DNA of 64,000 nt, from positions 1 through 64,000 of the forward strand of contig CAKPOE010000006.1 in NCBI GenBank assembly GCA_934169745.1, written 5' to 3'. The stretch comes from an uncultured Clostridia bacterium. Lineage in GTDB: Bacteria > Bacillota > Clostridia > TANB77 > UBA1234. Below, one piece after another: positions 8,336 to 16,377 of this stretch. A program made the translations under genes and the position numbers. Below the pieces are notes generated by a model, which saw only the letters and a program-made list of their open reading frames with translations, had not been told where the DNA came from and ran no database searches. Each line of letters starts with the position of its first letter. Position 1 is the stretch's first letter.

Positions 8336-8875
8336 ATGGAATTAAAAGGTTCAAAGACAGAAAAAAATTTAATGGAGGCTTTTGCGGGCGAGTCTCAGGC
8401 AAGAAATAAATATACTTATTATGCAAGCAAGGCTAAAAAAGAAGGATATGAACAAATTGCAGATTTGTTTTTAGAAACAGCAGATAATGAGAAAGAACAC
8501 GCAAAACTTTGGTTTAAGCTTTTACATGATAATGACGTTCCATCAACAATAGAAAATTTAAAAGATGCTGCTTCTGGTGAAAATTTTGAATGGACTAATA
8601 TGTATGAGAGAATGGCTAAAGAGGCTAGAGAAGAAGGCTTTGAAAGAATAGCATTTTTATTTGAAGAGGTTGCAAAGATTGAAAAAGAGCACGAGGCAAG
8701 GTATCTAAAATTGTTAGAAAACGTAGAAAATGGTCTAGTATTCAGTAAAGATGGAGAAAAAATTTGGAAATGCAGAAATTGTGGTCATATCGTAATTGGT
8801 AAGTCTGCACCAGAGATTTGTCCAGTATGTGCACATCCAAAAGCATATTTTGAAATAAAAGCAGAAAATTATTAA
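8336..8875 (+). CDS. rbr: Rubrerythrin
   Basis: 179 residues. An N-terminal ferritin-like four-helix domain (to about residue 140) contains the di-iron ligands in 'EAFAGESQARNKY', 'ETADNEKEHAKLW' and 'EVAKIEKEHEARY'. A C-terminal rubredoxin domain carries 'CRNCGH' and 'CPVCAH', the four cysteines for one iron. Rubrerythrin reduces hydrogen peroxide to water in the cytoplasm of anaerobes, with electrons delivered through the rubredoxin centre. It begins 3 bases after the repressor gene, so they are translated from one transcript. Confidence 0.95.
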   Translation: MELKGSKTEKNLMEAFAGESQARNKYTYYASKAKKEGYEQIADLFLETADNEKEHAKLWFKLLHDNDVPSTIENLKDAASGENFEWTNMYERMAKEAREEGFERIAFLFEEVAKIEKEHEARYLKLLENVENGLVFSKDGEKIWKCRNCGHIVIGKSAPEICPVCAHPKAYFEIKAENY

Positions 8876-8892
8876 TATAATGAGGTGAAAAT

Positions 8893-9270
8893 ATGAAAAA
8901 TACTCGTTTTTATATATGTGAGACATGTGGAAATGTAATTGGTTTTATAGATGGCAACCCAGATAGAATTACTTGTTGTGGAAAACCCATGCAATTAATT
9001 ATACCAAATAGTGTAGATGCATCGAAAGAAAAACATTTGCCTTATCTAATAGACAATGGAGATGATTTGATTGTTAGAGTTGGCGAAGTTGAGCATCCAA
9101 TGGAAGAAGAACACTATATTTCTTGGATTGCACAAGTAACCGAAAATGAAACTACTAGAATTAGGTTAAGACCAAATGAAAAACTAGAAGTGAGATTAAA
9201 AAACATAAAAGGTGCAACAATTTATGCTTATTGTAATAAGCATGGATTATGGGCAATAGAAAATAAATGA
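8893..9270 (+). CDS. dfx: Desulfoferrodoxin (superoxide reductase)
   Basis: 125 residues of the two-domain type. The N-terminal desulforedoxin-like domain has 'CETCGN' and 'CCGKPM' (four Cys, centre I). The catalytic domain has the 'EKHLP' loop with the conserved Glu-Lys-His, 'GEVEHPMEEEHYISWI' with the histidine ligands, and the C-terminal 'YCNKHGLW' giving the Cys and His of centre II. It reduces superoxide to hydrogen peroxide, which rubrerythrin then removes, so the three-gene operon is a complete anaerobic defence. Confidence 0.95.
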   Translation: MKNTRFYICETCGNVIGFIDGNPDRITCCGKPMQLIIPNSVDASKEKHLPYLIDNGDDLIVRVGEVEHPMEEEHYISWIAQVTENETTRIRLRPNEKLEVRLKNIKGATIYAYCNKHGLWAIENK

Positions 9271-9307
9271 GTCTATTGGAGGAATTTATACAAAGAAGTA
9301 AAATGTA

Positions 9308-9340
9308 AGCGAGAGGAGTTTTTTAACTTCTCTTGTTTTT
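9308..9340 (+). terminator. Terminator of the oxidative-stress operon
   Basis: GAGAGGAGTT pairs with AACTTCTCTT over a short loop and is followed by GTTTTT. Confidence 0.75.
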
Positions 9341-9485
9341 ATACTTAAAAAGTGCTAAAATACACATAGGTAAGGGGATTGACGTTAATTAGTGTTAATT
9401 GGCTTAAAAAATGAATCTGTGACTTTCTCTCGTTCCGAGCTACGAAAATTGATTTTATTCCCCAATAATGGTTACTTAGAAACAA

Positions 9486-9510
9486 ATTTTTGAACGAATA
9501 ACTGGTTGAA
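9486..9510. repeat. Diverged copy of the GAACGAAAAAGTGG repeat
   Basis: The sequence TTTTTGAACGAATAACTGG matches the repeat unit of 4263-4365 with a few changes. The 9341-9544 spacer upstream of uvrB otherwise contains no gene or clear promoter that I can defend. Confidence 0.35.
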
Positions 9511-9544
9511 GGTAATCATAATTAAGATATGGAGAAGTGAAAAA

Positions 9545-11503
9545 ATGTTTAAGTTACATTCAAAATTTGAGCCAACAGGTGACCAACCTGAGGCTATAAA
9601 ATCACTGGTTAATGGAATAGAAAAAGGGGATAAGTATCAGACATTACTTGGAGTTACTGGCTCTGGTAAGACATTTACAATGGCAAATGTTATTGCTAAA
9701 GTTAATAAACCAACACTTATATTAGCACATAACAAAACATTAGCAGGGCAACTTTATTCGGAGTTCAAGGAATTCTTTCCAGAGAACGCGGTGGAGTATT
9801 TTGTTTCATATTATGACTATTATCAACCAGAGGCATATGTGCCACAGACAGATACATACATAGAAAAAGATTCGGCAGTAAATGAGGAGATTGATAAATT
9901 AAGGCACTCAGCAACAGCCGCATTATTTGAACGTAAAGATGTTATTATTGTTGCTAGTGTTTCATGCATATATGGGTTGGGTGACCCAGATGATTATAGT
10001 GGATTAACAGTTTCGCTAAGACCTGGAATGGAAATAAAAAGGGATGATTTGCTTAGAAATTTAATAGATAGGCAGTATGATAGAAACGAAATGGAATTTA
10101 AACGTGGTAAGTTTAGGGTAAAGGGAGATATTGTCGATATTTATCCGTCTAATGAATCCGAGAAGGCTATCAGAGTTGAGTTTTTTGGCGATGAGATAGA
10201 AAAAATTTCAGAGATAAATCCTTTGACGGGCCATAAAATTGCTACAAGAAATCATGTTCTTATATTTCCAAATTCTCACTATGCAACTTCTAAAGCTAAA
10301 ATGGAAAGAGCAATAGTAACAATAGAAAAAGAGATGGAAGAAAGAGTTGAAGAATTCAAAAAACAGAATAAACTAATTGAAGCGCAGAGAATTGAACAAA
10401 GAACAAATTTTGATATAGAGATGATGAGAGAAACAGGATTTTGCCAAGGAATAGAAAACTATTCTAGACATATTAGTGGACGTGCCCCGGGAAGTGCACC
10501 GTATACACTTATGGATTATTTTCCAAAAGATTTTTTGCTTATGATTGATGAGTCGCACGTTACTATTCCGCAAGTGAGGGCTATGTATAATGGTGATAGA
10601 GCTAGAAAGGAAACTCTTGTAGATTATGGCTTTCGTTTGCCATCAGCTTTTGATAATAGACCATTGAAATTTGAAGAGTGGGAGAATAGAATTAATCAAG
10701 TTATATTTGTTAGTGCTACTCCTGCTGATTACGAAGAGAGTCATACACAAAATGTAGTTGAGCAGATAATAAGACCTACAGGTTTGTTAGACCCTAAGAT
10801 TGAAGTGAAACCACTTGATAATCAAGTTGATGATTTGATTGAACAGATACATAAAACTATTGAAAATAAAGAAAGAGTTTTAGTCACTACATTAACTAAG
10901 AAAATGGCGGAAGACTTGACTGCATATCTTAAAGAATTAAATATAAAAGTCACATATATGCATTCGGATGTTGATACATTGGAAAGATTAAAGATACTTA
11001 AAGAATTAAGACAAGGCGAGTATGATGTACTAGTCGGTATAAACTTGTTAAGGGAAGGCTTGGATTTACCAGAAGTTTCGTTGGTTGCAATATTGGATGC
11101 GGATAAAGAAGGCTTTTTACGCAGTGAACGTTCTTTGATACAAACAATAGGACGTGCTGCTAGAAATGTTAATGGTAGAGTTATAATGTATGCGGATGAA
11201 TTGACTGATTCTATGCGAAAAGCCATTTCAGAAACAAATCGTAGGAGAAAGATACAGATGGAATATAACGAGGTACATGGAATTGTTCCTCAAACTATTA
11301 AGAAAGATATAAGAGAAGAAATTAAGGCAAGCATTGTGGAAGAAACAAAAGAGGAATATAAGATCGATAATATTGAAAATAAGAATGTAAAAGAGATTAT
11401 TGATGAACTTACTACTCAAATGCTTGAATATGCACAAAAGATGGAATTTGAAGAGGCAGCAAAGATAAGAGACAAGATAAAAGAATGGGAGAAGATGTTA
11501 TAA
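9545..11503 (+). CDS. uvrB: Excinuclease ABC subunit B
   Basis: 652 residues. It begins 'MFKLHSKFEPTGDQPEAI', the standard UvrB start, and has Walker A 'GVTGSGKTFTMA', the beta-hairpin region 'YYDYYQPEAYVP', 'DESHVTIPQ' (Walker B), helicase motifs 'VSATPADYE' and 'QTIGRAARN', and a C-terminal UVR coiled-coil 'MEFEEAAKIRDKI' that binds UvrC. UvrB is the damage-verifying helicase of nucleotide excision repair. The ATG at 9545 is chosen by homology and a GGAGAAG ribosome site. uvrA and uvrC are not in the window. Confidence 0.97.
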   Translation: MFKLHSKFEPTGDQPEAIKSLVNGIEKGDKYQTLLGVTGSGKTFTMANVIAKVNKPTLILAHNKTLAGQLYSEFKEFFPENAVEYFVSYYDYYQPEAYVPQTDTYIEKDSAVNEEIDKLRHSATAALFERKDVIIVASVSCIYGLGDPDDYSGLTVSLRPGMEIKRDDLLRNLIDRQYDRNEMEFKRGKFRVKGDIVDIYPSNESEKAIRVEFFGDEIEKISEINPLTGHKIATRNHVLIFPNSHYATSKAKMERAIVTIEKEMEERVEEFKKQNKLIEAQRIEQRTNFDIEMMRETGFCQGIENYSRHISGRAPGSAPYTLMDYFPKDFLLMIDESHVTIPQVRAMYNGDRARKETLVDYGFRLPSAFDNRPLKFEEWENRINQVIFVSATPADYEESHTQNVVEQIIRPTGLLDPKIEVKPLDNQVDDLIEQIHKTIENKERVLVTTLTKKMAEDLTAYLKELNIKVTYMHSDVDTLERLKILKELRQGEYDVLVGINLLREGLDLPEVSLVAILDADKEGFLRSERSLIQTIGRAARNVNGRVIMYADELTDSMRKAISETNRRRKIQMEYNEVHGIVPQTIKKDIREEIKASIVEETKEEYKIDNIENKNVKEIIDELTTQMLEYAQKMEFEEAAKIRDKIKEWEKML

Positions 11504-11532
11504 TTTATGTGAGAGATTGTGGAGGTGAACAA

Positions 11533-12579
11533 ATGGGATATTTAGATGAGAGGTCAGAAGAAATCCAAAAGCTTCAATCTATATATAATTCGAAAGTTCC
11601 TGGTACGATACGTGAATTGGTAGATGTACCTGAATTACTTAGATTGAATACAATTAGTCAAAGTTCAGGGGCTTACCTAAGTGATTTTAGTATATTTAGG
11701 TATAAATATAGTAAGTTGGATCATTCTGTAAGTGTTGCTTTAATTTTGGACAATTTTGTGAACAATAATGCACAGGTTATGGCTGGACTTTTGCATGAAA
11801 TTGCTTCTCCTGCATTTGTTCATAGCACAAAGCTTCTTAACAGGACATATTTGCCGAAAGAACCACAAGAATTGAAGACATACAATGCGATTGTTGCTTC
11901 GGATAAACTTTTTGAGTATTTTTTGAAGAAAGAAATATCGATAAATGAAGTATGTGATTATTCAATCTATCCTTTAGCGTGCAATGATATTCCTAAACTT
12001 TGTGCGAACAGATTAGAATATTTGTTACATGGAGCGTATTTTACGAAGCTTTGTGATTTGAAAGACATTGAGAAAATGTATAATGATTTGGTGGTTGTTC
12101 CAAATGAAGATAATAAACCCGAATTTGCTTTTGAAACGCCAAAGTTGGGAGAGCTATTCTGCAAATTAAGTATAGAAATGGGCAAGAAGTATAGAGCATA
12201 TGAGTCGAAAATAACAATGCAGATTATTGCGGATTTATTAGGTTTTATGATAAAGAGAGGTGAAATTACAGAAGAAGATTTGTATAAGTTTGGCGATAGA
12301 GCAATTTTGGAGATAGGGTTAAGCAGTAGTGACAGAAGAATTTCTGATGGCTGGAAATATGTAATGAAACTTGATAAAGTTTATACAAGATTCAACAAGG
12401 TTGATGGAGAGTATTGCAAAAAGATTGATATGGAAAGTGAATACGTTGATCCTTTAATTAGAGTAAAGGGTGGATACGAAAGGGTATCCAAAGTATCGCA
12501 AAATATGAATAGAGAAATAGATGCTTACTTGAATACTGATACGGATTTGTATGCTTATGTAGTTGGAATGCCATTATAG
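11533..12579 (+). CDS. HD-domain phosphohydrolase-like protein
   Basis: 348 residues. The central part resembles an HD metal-dependent phosphohydrolase: 'KLDHSVSVALI' supplies the first His and 'AGLLHEIASPAFVHST' corresponds to the motif usually written ALLHDIGH.PFSH, except that the Asp of the HD pair is Glu here. The substrate is unknown; related HD proteins act on (d)NTPs or nucleotides. The HE variant could still bind metal or could be inactive. The ATG at 11533 follows GGAGGTG. It begins 29 bases after uvrB and 10 bases before the next gene, so the three are probably co-transcribed. Confidence 0.6.
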   Translation: MGYLDERSEEIQKLQSIYNSKVPGTIRELVDVPELLRLNTISQSSGAYLSDFSIFRYKYSKLDHSVSVALILDNFVNNNAQVMAGLLHEIASPAFVHSTKLLNRTYLPKEPQELKTYNAIVASDKLFEYFLKKEISINEVCDYSIYPLACNDIPKLCANRLEYLLHGAYFTKLCDLKDIEKMYNDLVVVPNEDNKPEFAFETPKLGELFCKLSIEMGKKYRAYESKITMQIIADLLGFMIKRGEITEEDLYKFGDRAILEIGLSSSDRRISDGWKYVMKLDKVYTRFNKVDGEYCKKIDMESEYVDPLIRVKGGYERVSKVSQNMNREIDAYLNTDTDLYAYVVGMPL

Positions 12580-12589
12580 GAGGATAAAT

Positions 12590-14164
12590 ATGAAAAAATG
12601 GTTAATATGTTTAATAGTTTTGATTCTAATTGGAGTAATCACAGCTTTATATGTTTTTATTCCAAGAGCTTTAGCATTTGATATTGAGCTTCCAAAAGGG
12701 TTTAAGTTTGATTATTCAAATTCGGAACTCTTTGTTATAGCTAGCGATGATGATATGTCAATTACGATTTCAAAAGAGTGGTCACCGTACGAAGATACAT
12801 GGTGGTATATAGACTACTACCAAAATCGTTTCTATGTTAATGAAAATTATTTAAGTGAAAATAATATAAAACTAGAAGAGAATAGGCATACACAAATAAA
12901 TGATAATGAAACATTAATCCTAACGCTTACAAAGGACTATGAAAACATAGAAGATACCACATATACATATGCATATATTCAAACAGATGGTAAACAGCAT
13001 TATACTAGGTTTATGTTTAAATCTCATAAAGTGTTTGATGATGAATATGTTAAAACGTATGAAAAAATATTGAATTCTTATAAGGTAAAGAACACACCTT
13101 TTAGAAGCAAAGTAATTCGTTTTTCAAATAAAGTCATGAGAAAATTGTTTGGCGTTGAAGGAGATTTTTTCAAAGAGTATAAAGAGGCTAACCATATAAG
13201 TGTAACTGCAAAAGAAAATCCAAACTGGGATGATAAAACGAAGAAATTATATGAGAGTTTCAAAAATTCTAATGACATAATTTGGGGATTGTTCATAAGA
13301 GGAATGCATGGAAATGCTATAAACACTACAATTCCAGAACTTGAAGAAAAGCTAGAACATAAATTTGATATAATGCTTGTATATAATCATCTTGGTGATC
13401 CACTTCCACTAGAAGCAATGGAAGAAATGAAAAAACAAGATAGAATTATTGAATTGACGTATCAAGTTTGTGTTAAAAACAATGAGGTACTTTTTGGATA
13501 TACACCAATGTTTGATATATTAGATGGAAAGTACGATGAAGAAATTCGTACGCTTGCAAAAGAAATTAAAGAATTTGAAAATCCAGTTTTATTTAGGTTA
13601 AACAATGAGATGAATAGTGATTGGACAAGCTATTGCGGAATTGTTGGGCTGAGCGATCCGGAAGTATACAAGGGTGTATGGAGAAAAATATATAATATTT
13701 TTGAAGACGAAAAAGTTACTAATTGTATATGGATTTTCAATCCTAATGATAATAATTATCCACCATCTGACTGGAACAACTTTATAGCATATTACCCTGG
13801 TGATGAATATGTTCAGATGATTGGCGTAACTGGATATAATACAGGAACGTACTATGCAGAAAAGTACGGTGAAAGGTGGAGGACGTTTAAAGAGATTTAT
13901 GATGGTATTGATTCAAAGTACTTAAAATATTTTTCTGATTTTCCATGGATAATAACAGAATTTGCAAGTAGTTCTTATGGTGGAGATAAAGCAGAATGGA
14001 TAACAGAAATGTTTGAAGACATACATAGTCATAAGAATATAAAGGCAGCTGTATGGTTTAGCGAAGGAGACTATAATCCAGAAAACAAAGAAGTGGCAAG
14101 ACCATATTATTTAGATGAAACACCAGAAACGTTGAAAGCATTTAAAGAAGGTTTGAAAAAATAG
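12590..14164 (+). CDS. GH26-like membrane-anchored or secreted glycoside hydrolase
   Basis: 524 residues with an N-terminal signal or anchor helix (residues 4-24), a first domain of about 170 residues without clear family, then a (beta/alpha)8 domain that looks like glycoside hydrolase family 26. 'FRLNNEMNSDW' (Glu340) fits the acid/base motif and 'WIITEFASSSYGG' (Glu457) fits the nucleophile; 'WIFNPNDNNYP' and 'AAVWFSEGD' also match the fold. GH26 enzymes are mostly beta-mannanases or beta-1,3-xylanases, so a beta-glycan outside the cell is the likely substrate. AGGAGG precedes the ATG. A strong hairpin follows. Confidence 0.65.
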   Translation: MKKWLICLIVLILIGVITALYVFIPRALAFDIELPKGFKFDYSNSELFVIASDDDMSITISKEWSPYEDTWWYIDYYQNRFYVNENYLSENNIKLEENRHTQINDNETLILTLTKDYENIEDTTYTYAYIQTDGKQHYTRFMFKSHKVFDDEYVKTYEKILNSYKVKNTPFRSKVIRFSNKVMRKLFGVEGDFFKEYKEANHISVTAKENPNWDDKTKKLYESFKNSNDIIWGLFIRGMHGNAINTTIPELEEKLEHKFDIMLVYNHLGDPLPLEAMEEMKKQDRIIELTYQVCVKNNEVLFGYTPMFDILDGKYDEEIRTLAKEIKEFENPVLFRLNNEMNSDWTSYCGIVGLSDPEVYKGVWRKIYNIFEDEKVTNCIWIFNPNDNNYPPSDWNNFIAYYPGDEYVQMIGVTGYNTGTYYAEKYGERWRTFKEIYDGIDSKYLKYFSDFPWIITEFASSSYGGDKAEWITEMFEDIHSHKNIKAAVWFSEGDYNPENKEVARPYYLDETPETLKAFKEGLKK

Positions 14165-14175
14165 GGACAAAAATG

Positions 14176-14206
14176 CGGGTCACCAAATTGATTGGTGACC
14201 CGTTGA
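14176..14206. terminator. Bidirectional hairpin between convergent genes, REP-like
   Basis: CGGGTCACCAA and TTGGTGACCCG form a perfect 11-bp stem between the ends of two convergent genes. T-rich sequence follows on the plus strand. The core belongs to the GGGTCRCC palindromes also seen at 26985, 36392 and 45656. Confidence 0.7.
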
Positions 14207-14209
14207 ATT

Positions 14210-15139
14210 TTATTCTTTTGTGATTTCTTTTAATGTTCCTAAGCTAGCAAGTGTCTTTGTTGCATCAAATGGAATAAATACTTTGTTTGCACTTCCGTTT
14301 GCAACTTTTTCTAATGCTTCTAATGATTTTAATGCTACAAGTTTATCATCTGGATTTGCATTCTTTATTGCACCATAAACTGCTTCGATTTCTCTTGCTT
14401 TAGCTGCTGCAATTCTTTCGATAGCTTCAGCTTCACCAGTTGCTTCAAGAACTTTTGCTTCTCTAATACCTTCGGCTCTTCTAATGTTTGTTTCTTTTTC
14501 AGCTTCTGCTTCAAGTATTCTTGCTTCTTTTTGACCTTCAGCAATTCTAATTGCTGATTCTTTTTCGCCTTCAGCAAGTAAGATAGATGAACGTTTTGTT
14601 CTTTCAGCATTCATTTGTTTTTCCATTGCATCACGAATATCTTTTGGAGGATTAATATCTTTAATCTCAACACGATTTATTTTACAACCCCATTTATCAG
14701 TAGCAACATCTAGTATTTCACGAAGTTGAGTATTTATTAGTTCTCTAGAGCTAAACATATTATCTAATTCCATTTTACCAACAATATCACGAATTGTTGT
14801 AATTGCCAAATACCTTATACCTGAGCTTAGGTCTGCAATTTCATAAACAGCTTTTTGTGCATCAGTAACTTGGAAGAATACAACTGTGTCAATTGTTATT
14901 GTAACGTTATCTTTTGTGATAACTCCTTGTGGTGGAACATCCATAGTTCTTTCCATTAATGAGACATTTGCTCTTACACGATCGATGAAAGGAACAATAA
15001 TGTTTAAACCTGCAGTTGCTGTCTTGTAATATCTACCTAATCTTTCAATAATTAAAACACTTGCTTGGTTAACTACTTTAATAGATGCAAATGCAACAAT
15101 TGCAACTAATACTAAAAGAATAATTATAAACCAACCCAT
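14210..15139 (-). CDS. SPFH/Band 7 membrane protein (QmcA/stomatin type)
   Basis: 309 residues. One N-terminal transmembrane helix is followed by a Band 7/SPFH domain ('SVLIIERLGRYYKTATAGLNIIVPF' region, 'NVTITIDTVVFFQV', 'DIVGKMELDNMFSSRELIN') and a long Ala/Glu-rich coiled coil with repeated 'AEGxxEA' units. Such proteins form large membrane-bound cages that organise lipid domains and membrane proteases. It follows an NfeD-family gene, the standard genetic pairing for this subgroup. ftsH is present elsewhere in the window (32067) and is a possible client. Confidence 0.9.
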   Translation of the reverse strand: MGWFIIILLVLVAIVAFASIKVVNQASVLIIERLGRYYKTATAGLNIIVPFIDRVRANVSLMERTMDVPPQGVITKDNVTITIDTVVFFQVTDAQKAVYEIADLSSGIRYLAITTIRDIVGKMELDNMFSSRELINTQLREILDVATDKWGCKINRVEIKDINPPKDIRDAMEKQMNAERTKRSSILLAEGEKESAIRIAEGQKEARILEAEAEKETNIRRAEGIREAKVLEATGEAEAIERIAAAKAREIEAVYGAIKNANPDDKLVALKSLEALEKVANGSANKVFIPFDATKTLASLGTLKEITKE

Positions 15140-15151
15140 TTAAGAACCCCC

Positions 15152-15577
15152 TTATATTTTTTTAACAACGGCTCTTACACCGTCTATGTTTAATATTTCT
15201 ACCGAAGTGCCTTCTTCGATAGGCTCGTCGTTTTCGGATTTTGCTGACCATATATCGCCATCAATTTTAATTTGTCCACTGCCTTTTAGATTGTCAATTG
15301 CTTGTGAAACAACAGCTTTTTTGCCAAGAATTGTATATACGTTTGTAGGTACTTCTTTAGGCTTCATTTTATCAGTCAATTTTCTGGTAGATAGTACTAA
15401 TATAATTGATACAACTGCAAAGACTGCTATTTGAATGGAAATGTTTTCTGTTAAAAAACTTGTTCCAATAGCTGCAACAGCACCAATGCCGAACCAAAAC
15501 ACTAAAAAGCCTTCAGTTGCAATTTCCAATATAAAGAAAAAAGCTGCTACAATTAACCAAATTATCCATGGTTCCAT
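15152..15577 (-). CDS. NfeD-family membrane protein
   Basis: 141 residues: two or three N-terminal transmembrane helices ('WIIWLIVAAFFFILEI', 'FLVFWFGIGAVAAIGTSFL', 'IQIAVFAVVSIILVLSTRKL') and a C-terminal OB-fold ('GKKAVVSQAIDNLKGSGQIKIDGDIW'). NfeD proteins pair with SPFH partners. The second of two close ATGs (15577) is chosen because AGGAG is 8 bases upstream; the first (15583) is only 2 bases from it. It lies 12 bases upstream of the SPFH gene in the same operon. Confidence 0.88.
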   Translation of the reverse strand: MEPWIIWLIVAAFFFILEIATEGFLVFWFGIGAVAAIGTSFLTENISIQIAVFAVVSIILVLSTRKLTDKMKPKEVPTNVYTILGKKAVVSQAIDNLKGSGQIKIDGDIWSAKSENDEPIEEGTSVEILNIDGVRAVVKKI

Positions 15578-15671
15578 CTTCATGACTCCTTTCTGTGATA
15601 ATAACTCATCCATCAACATTATATAACAAAATTATGTAAAAATAAAGATGTTTTGCCCAAATTCTCTGTAT

Positions 15672-16256
15672 TTAATTGTATTTTATTGGATTATCACCTT
15701 GACTAATGTGTGGGGCGAATACCTTATCTCTATACGTTTCTGATACTGTCTCTGTCCTTGTAAAGCACATATTTATTAATTCTATTTCGAAAGCTGCGAA
15801 GTTTACCGCTAATCTTCTATTTACTTCCGCAGAGAAACCAGTACCATCTTTATAAATGTCAGTGGAATTGAAATTTTCCAAACTTGTTTTTACACAAGAC
15901 TGTATGATGTCATCAACACTACGTCTGTTAGACTTTAACCTTTCAAGTACCTCATCAACATTGCTTACCTTATATTCAACCCAATAGGTAAGTAAAAGCA
16001 AGTTACCATCATGAGTTTCTGAAATTTGAGAATAGTAAGCCACGTGTGGAGCTTTGGAAATATAAGTTGTTATTTTATATCTTGGATTTCCAACAAAATA
16101 GAATCCACGTTTTTTGGTTTTATAATAGTGAAAATCTTTATCGATTATTATTGCAGTATTTGGTGGAATTTTTCTAAAGATTGCCATCAAAGGTATTAAA
16201 ACAAACACAAGCAACACAAAAGTAACTGGTATAGCAGATATTAATAAATTGTCCAT
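15672..16256 (-). CDS. Divergent SPFH-like membrane protein
   Basis: 194 residues with one N-terminal transmembrane helix ('AIPVTFVLLVFVLIPLMAIF') followed by a domain that starts 'IPPNTAIIIDKDFHYYKT...GFYFVGNPRYKITTYISK', which has the layout of a Band 7/SPFH start. The C-terminal coiled coil of ordinary SPFH proteins is missing. It is the first gene of the nfeD-SPFH operon. The ATG at 16256 follows GGGGGAG. The SPFH call is inference from layout and context. Confidence 0.55.
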   Translation of the reverse strand: MDNLLISAIPVTFVLLVFVLIPLMAIFRKIPPNTAIIIDKDFHYYKTKKRGFYFVGNPRYKITTYISKAPHVAYYSQISETHDGNLLLLTYWVEYKVSNVDEVLERLKSNRRSVDDIIQSCVKTSLENFNSTDIYKDGTGFSAEVNRRLAVNFAAFEIELINMCFTRTETVSETYRDKVFAPHISQGDNPIKYN

Positions 16257-16276
16257 ATAACTCCCCCTTCGAAACA

Positions 16277-16305
16277 ATTATAATATTAAAGCTAAAATTT
16301 TACAA
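16277..16305 (-). promoter_or_regulatory. Sigma-A promoter of the SPFH/NfeD operon
   Basis: On the minus strand TTGTAA (16300-16305) and TATAAT (16277-16282) are separated by 17 bases, about 20 bases before the start codon of the first gene. Confidence 0.7.
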
Positions 16306-16377
16306 TCATTCCTGTTGCATTTTTTCGACTTTTTTATTATCATAATAGTAACGTTTATTTTAAAAAGGGGACTGATT

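Noticed and set aside
9341..9544. Promoter for uvrB with TTGACG near 9378
   Set aside because: There is no acceptable -10 element at the right distance.
14365..14610. Lys/Gln-rich minus-strand ORF inside the SPFH gene
   Set aside because: It is an out-of-frame reading of the repetitive coiled-coil segment.
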